Below, in pieces: positions 37,361 to 47,289 of a DNA stretch of 64,000 nt (its first letter is position 1; each line of letters starts with the position of its first letter). The position numbers and the translations under genes are program-made. The DNA comes from Lentisphaerae bacterium ADurb.Bin082 (GTDB lineage: Bacteria; Verrucomicrobiota; Lentisphaeria; Oligosphaerales; Oligosphaeraceae): assembly GCA_002070945.1 (NCBI GenBank), contig MWEG01000104.1, forward strand, positions 1-64,000, given 5' to 3'. Below the pieces are notes generated by a model. The model was given only the letters and a program-made list of their open reading frames with translations, was not told the DNA's origin and ran no database searches.

Positions 37361-37396
37361 CAGGGCGGCGCGGGGCTGTGAACCCGCGCCGCCCTG
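37361..37396. terminator. Strong GC hairpin after the pseudopilin gene
   Basis: A perfect 14-bp stem CAGGGCGGCGCGGG / CCCGCGCCGCCCTG with an 8-base loop. It lies between two converging genes and, read on the minus strand, is followed by AATTATTATC. It is a plausible terminator for the pseudopilin, lacking a full T run. Confidence 0.6.
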
Positions 37397-37468
37397 GGTA
37401 AGGCGGCATAAATTGTAAGGCCGTGCTGCGTCTGGGCAGCACGGGATTCCTGCATTGCTACTTGAACA

Positions 37469-38161
37469 TCATTGGAGTGAGTACCAGACACCGTTGCTTT
37501 GGTAGGGTCGGAAATAGATGCAGTTTTTGCCGCCATTGCCCAGCTGGTTCCTTTTGACATTGTTCACGGAGCCATCTTTGCAGACGCCGTTGGCGCTGTC
37601 GTTATGCCTGCCGCTCATCGCGTAGGTGCTGGCGGCGTTGTATTCACGGAAGGTCGGGTTCGTCAGGTTCAGGCATGCTGTGGAGTCCCAGGTAATGCCG
37701 GTGGCTTTGGTTTCCGCGGAGTCGGCGAAGATGAAGGGATTCTCGCCCTTGGTGCATTTGGTATCAAGGAGGGACACGGTCACCGGCCATGTCACATGGT
37801 TCTGCAACAGGTGGCCGTAGGTCATGTAGCTGTGGCCGTAGCTGGGGTTAAGAGCGGTGGCCGTGTGCGTATTTGTGGCGCTTGGGCATTTGAGAACCTT
37901 GTAGTCCAGCCCCATGTCCCTCACCATCAGCTGATACCACCAGCCCGCAGTGCCGTAGTGGCTGACGAAATAATAATCGTCGTATTCCATGGTGTACATG
38001 ATTGTCATCAGGCCAACTTGCTTTAGGTTGCTCCGGCACGATATGTCCCGGGCCTTTTCACGGGCTTTGCTCAAGGCAGGCAGCAGCATGGCAGCCAAAA
38101 TGGCGATGATGGCAATGACCACCAGCAGCTCAATCAGCGTGAAGAGTAGCTTCTTTTTCAT
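37469..38161 (-). CDS. Pseudopilin with prepilin N-terminus and H-X9-DG motif
   Basis: A type II secretion/type IV pilus-like minor pilin. The N-terminus [20 protein letters not shown] has the prepilin peptidase site and hydrophobic helix, then [12 protein letters not shown], the Lentisphaerae/Planctomycetes variant. The C-terminal part contains [12 protein letters not shown] (H, nine residues, DG), the prepilin-processing-associated motif, with SVNN after it. GGAGGAAC precedes the ATG. The gene sits between secreted glycosidases, consistent with these lineages having many pseudopilins near carbohydrate-active genes. Its exact role is unknown. Confidence 0.93.
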   Translation of the reverse strand: MKKKLLFTLIELLVVIAIIAILAAMLLPALSKAREKARDISCRSNLKQVGLMTIMYTMEYDDYYFVSHYGTAGWWYQLMVRDMGLDYKVLKCPSATNTHTATALNPSYGHSYMTYGHLLQNHVTWPVTVSLLDTKCTKGENPFIFADSAETKATGITWDSTACLNLTNPTFREYNAASTYAMSGRHNDSANGVCKDGSVNNVKRNQLGNGGKNCIYFRPYQSNGVWYSLQ

Positions 38162-38354
38162 TTTGTTTGTTCCTCCGTGGTTTTTTGTAGACTGCGTGCA
38201 TTCGGTAAAAATAATGGTGCTGCGGTTGTGTGGAATAAGGAAATAACCCTTTTTTAGAGGGGACGGGCTAACGTCGCAAGCTCGTGGCTGTCGACGTTTA
38301 TTGGTTATGTAATTAACTGGAGTTCAAAGGCTTGAGCTTCCCTTTATAGTTATG

Positions 38355-41213
38355 TCATTGTTGGGCGACGACGCGCGTTCCCCAGGCGCCGCCGCCGTAT
38401 GGAGTTATCACTATCACCGGCTGGAAGGTGCTTAGGCTGTTCTTGTTTGCCTCGGGCATGGGGTCTTTGGCTTGGATGGGCTTGGCGAGCCAGCTGCCGT
38501 CAGACTTGAGGACGGTTTTTTCGTCGATTTCCAGTTCAGCCAGGAGACCGCAGGGCAGGGAGCCGCTGTCTTCCGCCCTGACCATGATGATATTCTCGCC
38601 TGGAGTCAGCGCGGCGGTGATGTCGATTTTCTTCATCAGGCTCCAGGCGTCAGTCTCTCCGACGAGTTTGCCGTTGACGTAAATCTTGGAAAAATCATCG
38701 ACGGCAATTTTGAGGAAGGCTTTTTTGCCTGGGGTTTTTACTTCAAAGGTTTTTGCAATCAGGCAGAGGCTGCCGGCGGCTTTGACCAGGGCCTTGTCCC
38801 AAATCCATGACGCATCGCCGCGGTAGAACTTCGTGTTGCGGTATTTTTCTGCCTCTGCCTCAATCAGCCCCGGGAAGGGATTGCCCAGCTGGTCAAATTC
38901 CTGGTTGGCTTTAGGCAGTTCGTAGATGGGCGGGGGCAGGGCGGCGGTGCCGCACACAATGACCTGGAAGGGTTCAAGAGGCAGAGTCAGCTGCCCGTTG
39001 GCCGGTTGCAGCGCGCTGTTGTCTGCAAAGACGGTGAGTTTGCGCTGGCCGACGCCGGCGTTGAAGTGCGCTTCTGTCGGCTGGTCGGTCAGGTTCAGGA
39101 TGAACAGGTAGGTTTCGGCCTGGTGTTTGATGACGGCGACGCGCACGTCCTGGTTGTCGGTCGAAATGTCTTCTTGCTGGGCACCGTCAACGAAAAGCCT
39201 GGAGAGCTTGTGCAGTTCGCTGGTGGTTTTGTGGATGGTGTCATAAAAGGACGGCGTCCTGATGTACTGGGTTCCCCAGAGGCCATAGCCGGTGCATTTG
39301 TTCAGCATGGCGTCCATAGCCATGAAGCGCATGACAGTGTCATCCGGGTACTGGTGTTTTTCGACCGGCGTTTCCCGATTGAGCGAGGCCCAGGCAAAGC
39401 CTTGCAGGGCCATCCAGGTCGGTTTGCGTCCGTACGTTGTCTCGGACATGCGCAGGCAGTATTTGCCGACGCTGGTCAGGCCTTTGTCATCAATGCCGGA
39501 ATGCGTGTTTGGGTAGGGGTACGGGTAGATGTCCGCGCCCCAGATGTCGCAGGCTGCGGCGTAGGGCCGGAGTTCCGGGTTTTCATTGCGGGGGGCGGCA
39601 TTGATCCAGCAGGGATGGTAGGGGTCGAATTCCTTGAAAAATTCATAGCTGGCGCGGATTGGTTCGGATGGTCTTCCGCCCCAGAGCGGCTCGTCAACCA
39701 GGAAATAGCCGAGGACGGCCGGGTGGTTGCGGATTTCCGGGGTGAAGGTTTTGGTTATGCGTTCGCGGTATCGCGCCATGATCTCGGGTGCATTGCTGCC
39801 AGCGACGCCGGTGGGGAGGATGAGTTTCAGTCCGTAGGTGTGGGCCTTGTCGAGGTCGGCCATGACTTTTTCCTTGTTGTTGCCTACGGAGTAGAAGCAG
39901 CTGTTGATGCCGTTTTTGGCGCTATAGTAGTAGACCTCCGGGGAAGAGAAGGCGATGTTCCATTGGGTCACCGGGAAAAATGGCTTGCCATTGATGTAGA
40001 AGTAGCCGTTCGGCTTGGCGATGACTTCAACCGAGTTGGCCGGCACTTTAGCCAGCGTCAGCGTGAATTGTTTGAGCACAGCGCCCTTGGCGTCGTAGAC
40101 GTTGCAGGTGACTGGGTACCTGCCGATGGCCAGCTGTTCGGCTTTGAACGCGAAGCTGCCCTGGCCTTGGGTGAGCGTGATTTCCGTCGACCCCAGGCCA
40201 TCGATGGTGACTTTGGCCTTGACGGCGGTCGGGTCGGCGATCAGTTCGCCGGCAACGCGGCCAGTGTCCTGGCTGGCGTAGATGGTGTCGCGATAAAATG
40301 GCTCGGTCAGGTGGAATTGCCATTCTGCGGTGGCATCCGGGATGACTTCCTGGAAAGTGAAGTCAGTGAAGAGGACTTTGCCGGCAGTTTTGGGAGTGAA
40401 GGCGATATTCACGGTTTTGAAGTCGGCGTCCTTGGGAACCGTGAAGGTGTGGTTTTTGGGCTGGGGTGAATTGGTGACGTCGTTGAAGGAATAGGCGCCT
40501 GTCACCTTTGGCGTCACCAGGGAAGTGATTTCATGGAAGGGGTAATCCTGTCCCGTTGCGCCCATGCCTTGCGCTGTGTAGGAGATGCGGTAGGTCTTGC
40601 CGGGTTCTACGGGCAACTTCAACAGTTGCGCTTCTTTGCCGCCTGGAACCAGGAGACCGTTGTCTGGGGAATCCGCCAGACCTTCCAGGTTCCAGTATCC
40701 GCCCCATTGCTTCCGGATGCGTGCGGCGCGAATGTTTACGTTTTTGAATGTCACTGGCGTGCCGCTGACGCTGCGCAAGGCGAGATAGCAGCTGCTGGGA
40801 TTGTCTGGGATGGAGAAGGTCACCTTATACTCGTTCCAGGACGTCTCCACATTGAAGCGTTTGGCTCCGCTGTTGACCCATTTCTTCTTGCCGTCCGGCA
40901 AAGTCACGACCGTTTCAATGTACGCCTGGGCTTCGGTCGGAGCGTCAGCTTTGATTTGGTAGCTGAAGACATGCGGCACGTCTGATTCGAGGCTGAGCGC
41001 CTGGGTAATTGTCGCCGCTTTGTCGTCAGTAGCGAACAGGGTGATGCTATCATCAGCGGCTTTGAGCTGGGTATCCGGGGACGCACTGCGCCAGTGGACA
41101 GGGAAGCCGTTAGGGCCCATTTCCTGAAAATTGGCGTTCTTGAGCAGGTTTACGTCTTGGGCAGAGGCGCCGGCGCACGCGAGCAGAGCAACCAGCAGAA
41201 AGAGCTTTTTCAT
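38355..41213 (-). CDS. Large secreted glycoside hydrolase (clan A-like), paralogue 2
   Basis: This 952-aa exported protein is clearly paralogous to the gene at 30933 on the other strand; shared strings include FDPYHP.WINAAPR, SVGKY, APLPPP-like ALPPP, VDDFSKIYVNGK.VGE and PYGGGAW. The signal peptide is MKKLFLLVALLACAGASA. Two beta-sandwich regions precede the TIM barrel (about 405-680) with the candidate catalytic glutamate in VLGYFLVDEPLWGG. A C-terminal binding domain is like that of its paralogue. AAGGAA precedes the start. The pair probably acts on related glycans outside the cell. Confidence 0.85.
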   Translation of the reverse strand: MKKLFLLVALLACAGASAQDVNLLKNANFQEMGPNGFPVHWRSASPDTQLKAADDSITLFATDDKAATITQALSLESDVPHVFSYQIKADAPTEAQAYIETVVTLPDGKKKWVNSGAKRFNVETSWNEYKVTFSIPDNPSSCYLALRSVSGTPVTFKNVNIRAARIRKQWGGYWNLEGLADSPDNGLLVPGGKEAQLLKLPVEPGKTYRISYTAQGMGATGQDYPFHEITSLVTPKVTGAYSFNDVTNSPQPKNHTFTVPKDADFKTVNIAFTPKTAGKVLFTDFTFQEVIPDATAEWQFHLTEPFYRDTIYASQDTGRVAGELIADPTAVKAKVTIDGLGSTEITLTQGQGSFAFKAEQLAIGRYPVTCNVYDAKGAVLKQFTLTLAKVPANSVEVIAKPNGYFYINGKPFFPVTQWNIAFSSPEVYYYSAKNGINSCFYSVGNNKEKVMADLDKAHTYGLKLILPTGVAGSNAPEIMARYRERITKTFTPEIRNHPAVLGYFLVDEPLWGGRPSEPIRASYEFFKEFDPYHPCWINAAPRNENPELRPYAAACDIWGADIYPYPYPNTHSGIDDKGLTSVGKYCLRMSETTYGRKPTWMALQGFAWASLNRETPVEKHQYPDDTVMRFMAMDAMLNKCTGYGLWGTQYIRTPSFYDTIHKTTSELHKLSRLFVDGAQQEDISTDNQDVRVAVIKHQAETYLFILNLTDQPTEAHFNAGVGQRKLTVFADNSALQPANGQLTLPLEPFQVIVCGTAALPPPIYELPKANQEFDQLGNPFPGLIEAEAEKYRNTKFYRGDASWIWDKALVKAAGSLCLIAKTFEVKTPGKKAFLKIAVDDFSKIYVNGKLVGETDAWSLMKKIDITAALTPGENIIMVRAEDSGSLPCGLLAELEIDEKTVLKSDGSWLAKPIQAKDPMPEANKNSLSTFQPVIVITPYGGGAWGTRVVAQQ

Positions 41214-41626
41214 GAAGGCGTTCCTTGGAAACGATGGTTTGTAATGTTAATGGTGATGAGCGCTTGCAGTCTAGGCTTTTGTCTGGCGTATGCCTATATA
41301 TGGATAACGTCTGATTGAATTATACCACTTCCCTGCCAAGATTGCAATGCGAGACTGGTGTTTTTAGTGAAGAGCGTGCCCGAAATACCTAGTCAGGTTT
41401 TGTAAAGGTGTAAAAAGGGCGGCAGGTCTGCGGGACGCTCTGGGTAAGGCAGTTTAGTGGACAATGGACAATGGACGCTAGCGGACGTTAGTGGACTTTA
41501 GTGGCAGTGGACGTGGACCTTAGTAGACTTTAGTGGATAATGGAGTGAAGGCTCGGGTGTGTACAGTCTGGAATAATTCGCTGCGAAGCGGCAAAGGCCC
41601 CAACAGGTCGATTGCCCCCAGGTCTT
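41214..41626. other. Gene-free stretch with reverse GTCCAC array
   Basis: Apart from the repeat at 41453-41543, I see no gene. The first 130 bases carry the upstream region of the glycosidase at 38355. Confidence 0.6.
41453..41543 (-). repeat. GTCCAC array 5 (reverse orientation)
   Basis: Units appear as GTGGAC/ATGGAC on the plus strand. The minus strand ends CTAAACTGCCTTACCC, the same conserved flank as in arrays 1, 2 and 4 with small changes. Confidence 0.85.
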
Positions 41627-42127
41627 TCATATCTCGGCTTCCATCACATAGTCGTTCATGAAGAAGCCGTGGCCGATGGCTCGGTCAACGGTCTCCACGG
41701 TTTGGAAGCCATTGCGGACGTAGGCCTTGATTGCCTTGGCATTATTCCGGTTTACATTCAGGCGCAGCTTGGCGAAGCCTGCCTCCTTGGCATAGACCTT
41801 GGCCTTGTTCAGCATCATCGAGCCAATGCCTTTGCCCTGGTATTCGGGCAGGAGATAGCATTTGTGGAGCTTGGCGGTGTCTGGCGCGGAATCGCTGCGT
41901 CCCCAGGCGAGATACCCGATCGGCTTCTCCTCGTCGAATACGCCGCAGAAGGAGACGCCTTCGTCGTATTCGCGTTCCATGACCTCGGCTGCGTACATCA
42001 TCTCCATCATGTAGGCCATCTGCTCCGGCGAAAGTATCTCCTGGAAAGTGATAGGCCAGACGATATCAGCCACCCGGCGCACTAGAGCCAGCTCGGCTTT
42101 GTCGAGAATCCGCAGGTGTATGTCCAT
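41627..42127 (-). CDS. GNAT-family N-acetyltransferase
   Basis: It transfers an acetyl group from acetyl-CoA to an amine. The 166-aa protein has the GNAT fold: beta4 region KLHKCYLLPEYQ followed by the CoA-binding motif A GKGIGSMML, then LRLNVNRNNAKAIKAYVRNGF, typical of the Acetyltransf_1 C-terminal half. The start MDIHL at 42127 is 8 bases from AAGG; MNMD at 42133 is also possible. It is on the same strand as the SIS gene but 410 bases away. The substrate is unknown. Confidence 0.9.
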   Translation of the reverse strand: MDIHLRILDKAELALVRRVADIVWPITFQEILSPEQMAYMMEMMYAAEVMEREYDEGVSFCGVFDEEKPIGYLAWGRSDSAPDTAKLHKCYLLPEYQGKGIGSMMLNKAKVYAKEAGFAKLRLNVNRNNAKAIKAYVRNGFQTVETVDRAIGHGFFMNDYVMEAEI

Positions 42128-42133
42128 GTTCAT

Positions 42134-42542
42134 CGCCTTTTTTCTTGAGAGCGCCCTCGAACTGTTTCCAGCATGGCGCGGACGACTTTTCCTATAGGCT
42201 CATTCTCATTCTCGCCGCCGACTAAACCTTCCTCGCGCGCGACCATTGGATGGAGGCCCCCTCAGGGTGGGGGGGCTTGATTTCTGGAACCCGCTGAAAA
42301 AGTAGGTTGCCAAACGCCCTTTTTCAAGCTGTTTTCTGCAGAATCCTAGCAATTTTGTGCTATAGCATGATTTAGCTTGCACGCAGGCACGATGCTTTCC
42401 ATGATTCTCGCTTCAGTCTGCGTGCTGTGCTACTATCAATCTGCTTCCTGTTTTTTGGTAATGTGCGAGTATAGCCCCCTCGTCCCCGCCCTCCATGCTC
42501 TTGCTGCATTAGCCGCAGAGCGAAGGAGGGTGCCGCTCTTTG
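42134..42542. other. Gene-free stretch, mostly unexplained
   Basis: No gene is visible. An imperfect C/G hairpin (about 42252-42280, GGCCCCCT / GGGGGGGC) could terminate the SIS gene. The string GGTAATGTGCGAG at 42457-42469 recalls the end of the composite repeat (GTTAATGTGCGAA), but the rest does not align. Confidence 0.5.
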
Positions 42543-43289
42543 TCAGTAGCCAATGACGTCGACGATTTCTGCTGCCAGGCTCCGATTGCGTTCAGAGCCG
42601 TCATTGATGTTGACGCTTTTGCAGATTTGCGGCATTTTGCCCTGCGCCTGCATTTTTTCAATCACCTGGGCCACCATCATCCACATGATCATAGCCGCGT
42701 TGATTCCCGACAACGGGAACGCCGGTACGTCATAGCCCTTGAGCTGTATATGGCCGTCCCCCAGCGGCGCTTGGTTGTCAATGAACAGGTCAGCGCATTC
42801 ATACAATCGCTTGCCGCTGGGATGGAGCGATTCGACCTGCGAGGAATAGCTTTGGGATGAGATGACGATGACTTTGCAGCCGATGCGTCGGCATTCGAGG
42901 GCCAGTTCCACGGTCGCTAGCTTTCTGCCGCTGACAGAGCCGATGACCATGACGTCGTCGGCACGGACATTTGAAGCGCGTACGGCCAGACGCACGGTTT
43001 CCAGGCCGACATTGTAATCGGGATCAGCGGCGGGTCGTCCTTTGCGGCAGGCGGGGACGTCGTCATTGACGGTGAAAGCCCAGGAAAAGGCCTTGATGCA
43101 CATCAGGCCGCCAGCGCGGTAGATCAGCTCGTGGTTGATGATGTGGCCAGTGTCATGGACATGCCAGGCGCCGCCGTTGAGAAGGGAGTCGGCGACCATG
43201 GCAGCGGCCTGGTCGATGCGTCCCAGTTGTTCTTTTTCCAATTGGTCGAATTGGACCCGAAAATTGTCCAACAGTTGTTTTGCCAGCAT
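42543..43289 (-). CDS. SIS-domain protein (sugar-phosphate binding or isomerase)
   Basis: The 248-aa protein is built around a sugar isomerase (SIS) fold: an N-terminal helix bundle (LLDNFRVQFDQLEKEQL), VHDTGHIINHELIYRAGG, then VMVIGSVSGRKLATVELALE and GCKVIVISSQS, the characteristic SIS strands. This group resembles the UPF0309/AgaS-type proteins. The ATG at 43289 is preferred over 43295 by its spacing from AAAAGGA. It lies just downstream of the amino-sugar operon in the same direction, 198 bases after the glycosidase stop. A role in amino-sugar phosphate metabolism is inferred. Confidence 0.82.
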   Translation of the reverse strand: MLAKQLLDNFRVQFDQLEKEQLGRIDQAAAMVADSLLNGGAWHVHDTGHIINHELIYRAGGLMCIKAFSWAFTVNDDVPACRKGRPAADPDYNVGLETVRLAVRASNVRADDVMVIGSVSGRKLATVELALECRRIGCKVIVISSQSYSSQVESLHPSGKRLYECADLFIDNQAPLGDGHIQLKGYDVPAFPLSGINAAMIMWMMVAQVIEKMQAQGKMPQICKSVNINDGSERNRSLAAEIVDVIGY

Positions 43290-43487
43290 GGTCATTGTCC
43301 TTTTGGGTTTTGCATTACGTAATCAACAAGTTATGACTTTTACACAGGGGCCATAATACCGGTAGGAGTCCGATTCAAAACCACTTTCCCGGTATAAGTG
43401 TTACTTAATAGGCTTATTATGGATTCCACGAAAATTCTTGAAGAGCCGAAAAACATTCATGCAATTGTCGTTGATGGAAAATTTTCA

Positions 43488-45488
43488 TTAGTATGCCTCT
43501 GCGTAGACAGCGGCGAAATATTCAAATTCCGGCAGGACGCCATCTTTGGGCATTGCGATGTCGCGCCCGTCGAGTATAAGCCTGGTGATGCGGAAATTAT
43601 CCGGCAGATTCCACTTGACTTCGGAGGAAATCACTTCCACTCCCAAGTCACGGATTAGCAGCAGTTTGCGTTTCCCATCCGCAGAAGTGTACAAATCGCT
43701 GCAGACATATTCATGGGCTCCGGGGCGCCGGAGGAAATCAGCTCTCACCTTCACCCCGCTGTCAGCTTGGCAGAGTTCGATTATTTTGAGCCACATATCC
43801 ACCAGGCCGCGCTGGCGCAAATTGTCGAAATCCGACACTGCTGCGGAACAGCCGATAAAGAAGACCCCGTTATGACGGGTCACTGCCGCCTCACCTGTGT
43901 TGTAAGCATACAGGGTATCCCCGTTGGCAGTGAATTTTATTGCATCGCACGGCATGCCGAACCACCATTTTCCCGCAGTTCCTGGTTTGGTGACGAAATC
44001 CGCTTCACATTCACGGACATTCAATCCACAAGCGGCATACAATGCGGGGGAACAGCGCCCAATGACCACCGCTTGTCCGCCGGCTGCCAGGAATTTTTCC
44101 AGTTTGCGCGCATCATCGGAGGAGAAGGTCTTTACCGCGTCAAATATCAGACAGCGGATATTCTCCGTCGATTCCGGTATTTCCGCAGTAAAAATCAGCG
44201 GACGGGCCGTAGCCTGCAATTGCCCATAAAGAGAAAAGAGATGCTCTCGGTAATAACTACCGTAACGGTAATCATCTTCGAGGCTTTCCCGGTAAAAGAC
44301 CGCATTCTGCGCCTCTCTTTTCATGTTTTCCAGCAATGGGCGCAAAGTTTCGACAAAGTCCATGCCGCGGAGGACGGCTTTGCGCCGGATAGCTACCTCG
44401 TCGTCATTGGCATAGCAATTGAATACTTTTGCTCCCGGATTCAACTCAACTTTCCACAGCGGCAGTTTTTCCGCCATGAAACCGTAGCAGAAGAAAGAAA
44501 TCCCGTGAGGCGTCAGCGTGGACAGTATCCAGTCGATGTATCGCTTGGAATTTAGCTCTGGCAGTTTACCGGCATTGCATTCGTGGTACCAATGGGTGTC
44601 CGCGACACACGGCTTGTCGGTAAGAGCTTCCAGCAACTCAAGTTCCATCTTGAATTGTCCGGGATGATCGCCCAATGGCGGATGCAGCTGCAGATTGAAG
44701 AGATCGATCTCATCTACTTTTGTAATGACTTCCAGATTGCGCGCCGCAGCATACGTATTGGGTTCGAAATGGCTCACCGTGCTGATTTTGCTTATCGGAT
44801 AATGCATCAGCGGCAAGCCATATTTCTGTTTGATATGGCGGGCCAGCTTGCGGAACAAACGCAGATATTCCTCCTCCAGGAAACGGTAAGTCTCCCGCTC
44901 CAACGCTTCGCTTTCAGCAAGTTCTTCTGGAGTTGGCAAGGCTCTGCCGGAGAATTCTCTCCACGCTTTTTCAGTATAGCGGTCGTAGCTCAAACAGGTG
45001 CTGTTCTCCGCCGGCAGGCAAATCCCCCGGAAGCTGGCGTGATGCTTGAATTTATCAATGAAGGCGTCATATTTGGCGATAAAGAAATCTGCCGTCACCG
45101 GTGCGGAAGGCACCAGTCCGATACGCCCATAAACTGACTTTTTCCCGTCATGCGAATGCAACATGGCGTCGCTGTGACTTTCAACAAAGGAAGCATGCAT
45201 GACTCCGCACTCCGGTAGAAAGGCGATTCCCGTCTTGTCAGCTGCGGCAAATGTTTCTTCCAGCGGGTCCCTGGGGCAGTCCTTCCAGAAAGAGCTTCGC
45301 GGATAATCCGGGTGTATCCACAGTACCCCGTCCCAGCAATTCCAGGTTTCCAGCCAGGCGGCATAGTCCAGATGCAGGCGTTTCATGTCTTCGAAGGCGC
45401 TTTGCGCGTATCCGACCGGGAAGGATTCAGGTTTCCGAATCAGGAAGAGCGTACCGGCGTTAAAACGTTTGAAGTCGATGGGGTTCAT
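43488..45488 (-). CDS. Cytoplasmic glycoside hydrolase-like protein of the NanE operon
   Basis: The 666-aa protein lacks a signal peptide. It looks like a GH42/GH-A-type TIM barrel (about residues 1-400): LEVITKVDEIDLFNLQLHPP and PCVADTHWYHECNAG lie at strand ends. A class-I-glutamine-amidotransferase-like trimerisation region follows (CLIFDAVKTFSSDDARKLEK FLAAGGQAVVIG in two parts, about 460-500), then a beta tail. AAGGAG lies 9 bases before the ATG. It is the last gene of the run rpiR, kinase, nanE, small ORF, this gene, so it likely releases amino sugars from imported oligosaccharides. No GH number is assigned with confidence. Confidence 0.7.
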   Translation of the reverse strand: MNPIDFKRFNAGTLFLIRKPESFPVGYAQSAFEDMKRLHLDYAAWLETWNCWDGVLWIHPDYPRSSFWKDCPRDPLEETFAAADKTGIAFLPECGVMHASFVESHSDAMLHSHDGKKSVYGRIGLVPSAPVTADFFIAKYDAFIDKFKHHASFRGICLPAENSTCLSYDRYTEKAWREFSGRALPTPEELAESEALERETYRFLEEEYLRLFRKLARHIKQKYGLPLMHYPISKISTVSHFEPNTYAAARNLEVITKVDEIDLFNLQLHPPLGDHPGQFKMELELLEALTDKPCVADTHWYHECNAGKLPELNSKRYIDWILSTLTPHGISFFCYGFMAEKLPLWKVELNPGAKVFNCYANDDEVAIRRKAVLRGMDFVETLRPLLENMKREAQNAVFYRESLEDDYRYGSYYREHLFSLYGQLQATARPLIFTAEIPESTENIRCLIFDAVKTFSSDDARKLEKFLAAGGQAVVIGRCSPALYAACGLNVRECEADFVTKPGTAGKWWFGMPCDAIKFTANGDTLYAYNTGEAAVTRHNGVFFIGCSAAVSDFDNLRQRGLVDMWLKIIELCQADSGVKVRADFLRRPGAHEYVCSDLYTSADGKRKLLLIRDLGVEVISSEVKWNLPDNFRITRLILDGRDIAMPKDGVLPEFEYFAAVYAEAY

Positions 45489-45500
45489 TGAACGAGCTCC

Positions 45501-45659
45501 TTATTTTAACATTGTGAAGTCGGTATAGACCAGCTGCATTTCTGCGCAGGCTTTTTTCACGGTGGCAACTTCCCGGGTGATGTTGCGAAGAACTCGTTTG
45601 ACCGCCACGGATGCCGGAATGCCCTTTTGTTGCTGGCGAGGGTCAATATTTCTGGACAA
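45501..45659 (-). CDS. Small 52-codon ORF between nanE and the glycosidase
   Basis: It starts at a TTG nine bases after the nanE stop and reads MSRNIDPRQQQKGIPASVAV, KRVLRNITREVATVKKACAE, MQLVYTDFTMLK to TAA. It is in the same frame as nanE, fits tightly in the operon, and its stop overlaps the region of the next ribosome site (AATAAGGAG). The peptide looks like a charged helix with an amphipathic middle. No family is recognised. It could be a genuine small protein or a leftover of a longer gene; no ATG is available. Confidence 0.4.
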   Translation of the reverse strand: MSRNIDPRQQQKGIPASVAVKRVLRNITREVATVKKACAEMQLVYTDFTMLK

Positions 45660-45668
45660 GGAATTCTC

Positions 45669-46349
45669 TCATGCGAGCAGGCGTGTGCTTCTTTCGATGA
45701 AGTGACGGGTAATGAACATGGCATTGGTAATCATTTTGCCGATCACCACGCTGTGGGCGCCGGCGGCCAGGCCGGCATCCACGTCTTCCGGAGTAAGGAA
45801 ACGTCCTTCAGCGATGACGGGGACGTCCACAGTGCGGCTCAGGGCGTTGACCAGCTCCAAGTCCGGGCCAGCGGTTTTGACGGTGTAAGGCGTATAGCCG
45901 CTTAAGGTGGTAGCGACAATATCCGCACCGGCTGCCGCCGCGGCAATTCCTTCCTCTAATGTGCTGATATCTGCCATGACCAGAGCATCGGATTCTGCGT
46001 GAATACGGGCAATAAGTTCGGCTGCCCGCTTGTCATCCGGCCGCAAGGTGGCATCTACGGCAATGATCTCTCCCAAGCCGTAAAGTTTACGGGCTGCCGC
46101 AATATCGGGTGTGATATACGGCTCAGTCAGGGATGGAGCATATTTATTGATGGCAATGATCGGCAGGCTGACCAGTTCTCTGATGGCGGTGAGGTCTTCC
46201 ACCCCGTTGGCACGGATAGCCGCGGCGCCACCGGCTGCTGCCGCCGCCGCGAGGCGCGCGATGCAGTGGGTGTCGCGCAGTGGATTGCCGGGAAGCGCCT
46301 GTACAGAAACGATCAGACGGTTCCGTAATTTTTCAAGAAGTTCGTTCAT
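45669..46349 (-). CDS. nanE: N-acetylmannosamine-6-phosphate 2-epimerase NanE
   Basis: NanE converts ManNAc-6-P to GlcNAc-6-P in sialic acid catabolism. The 226-aa TIM-barrel protein has the family strings LIVSVQALPGNPLRD (near residue 12), the catalytic-lysine strand PIIAINKY (K69), TPYTVKTAGPDLELV and VPVIAEGRFLTPED. The length is normal. The start overlaps the kinase 3' end by 17 bases. With the upstream kinase and RpiR regulator it forms an amino-sugar operon; no nanA lyase was seen in the window. Confidence 0.94.
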   Translation of the reverse strand: MNELLEKLRNRLIVSVQALPGNPLRDTHCIARLAAAAAAGGAAAIRANGVEDLTAIRELVSLPIIAINKYAPSLTEPYITPDIAAARKLYGLGEIIAVDATLRPDDKRAAELIARIHAESDALVMADISTLEEGIAAAAAGADIVATTLSGYTPYTVKTAGPDLELVNALSRTVDVPVIAEGRFLTPEDVDAGLAAGAHSVVIGKMITNAMFITRHFIERSTRLLA

Positions 46350-47289
46350 TGATTATTTTGCACCATGTTTCAGAGGTGATTGTATGTCCGTCCAGTTGAA
46401 TCACCCGGGCAGCTGCCAGTTTGACGATGGAAAGCCGCTCATCATACAGCCAGCTGCAATCCGGCCGGCGAGCGTGAAGGAGCCGCTCACACCGACGCAA
46501 ATAATCCGCCCCGAGCTTAAACAACCCTCCCAGCATCAGGATTTTCCCTTTCGGAGGAGCGATGGCAGCGGCGAGCGCCGCCATGTTTTCCGCGCTGGCA
46601 TCAATGATTTTTGTCGCTGCCGGATCACCTCCTTGCGCCATCTGCGCTACCTGCGGCGCTAGTGCTGCCAGGTCTCTGCGGGTCAATTCATTTATTCTCC
46701 GCTTCAATTCCATGCGCCCGGAGAAATCGCGCAAATTCAAATCTGCGTACATTCCGGAAAAAAGCTTCGCCAATCCTCCACTGTCCTCAGTGCCGTCGAG
46801 TCCTCGTAGAAAGGTTTGCACCGTTCGCAATCCGATTCCGCCGCCGGAACCCAAATCTCCGTAAACCGGCCCCCATCCCTCCGCATAGCAACATCCACCG
46901 GCGGTGAATCCCACGGCGGTTACCCCAGTACCGCCCAAGATCGCTCCATCGCAACGAAGAAACTCCCGGCAGGAAGCGATCAGTGCTCCGGACGCTTCCC
47001 TGCCGACTTCTGAAGGGACATCTGGCCAGACTGCTTGCAGCGCCTCCTGTATTTCGAGAGTATTGGGGCCGCCTAGGGAAAAATATATCTGGCGGACTGG
47101 GGGATTTCCCAGCATCGCTTTCGCCGTGCGCGCGGTATCCGCTACCGGAAGCATGCCTGCGTGGAGAGAAGCAACCCCGGCCGTAGTGCATTTTTTCACG
47201 CAACGTCCGCCCGGAGTCATCAGCCACCAGTCGGTTTTGCTCCCGCCAGAATCGGCAGCCAGCAGCAAGGAAGTGGTTTTATTCGGCAT
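46333..47289 (-). CDS. BadF/BcrA-type kinase, probable N-acetylhexosamine kinase
   Basis: It likely phosphorylates an amino sugar (GlcNAc or ManNAc) with ATP. The 318-aa protein of the actin-fold ATPase/sugar kinase group has the phosphate-1 motif LLAADSGGSKTDW (about residues 10-21), AILGGTGVTAVGF near 118 and the GWGPVYGDLGSGGGIG motif near 138, which is typical of N-acetylglucosamine kinases. The ATG at 47289 follows AAAGGAT and is chosen over 47310. It overlaps rpiR (by 11 bases) and nanE (by 17 bases). Context with nanE supports ManNAc as a substrate. Confidence 0.88.
   Translation of the reverse strand: MPNKTTSLLLAADSGGSKTDWWLMTPGGRCVKKCTTAGVASLHAGMLPVADTARTAKAMLGNPPVRQIYFSLGGPNTLEIQEALQAVWPDVPSEVGREASGALIASCREFLRCDGAILGGTGVTAVGFTAGGCCYAEGWGPVYGDLGSGGGIGLRTVQTFLRGLDGTEDSGGLAKLFSGMYADLNLRDFSGRMELKRRINELTRRDLAALAPQVAQMAQGGDPAATKIIDASAENMAALAAAIAPPKGKILMLGGLFKLGADYLRRCERLLHARRPDCSWLYDERLSIVKLAAARVIQLDGHTITSETWCKIINERTS

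Noticed and set aside
39006..40469. 487-codon plus-strand frame
   Set aside because: Exactly antisense to the secreted glycosidase at 38355; composition is typical of a shadow frame and no ribosome site or motif is seen.
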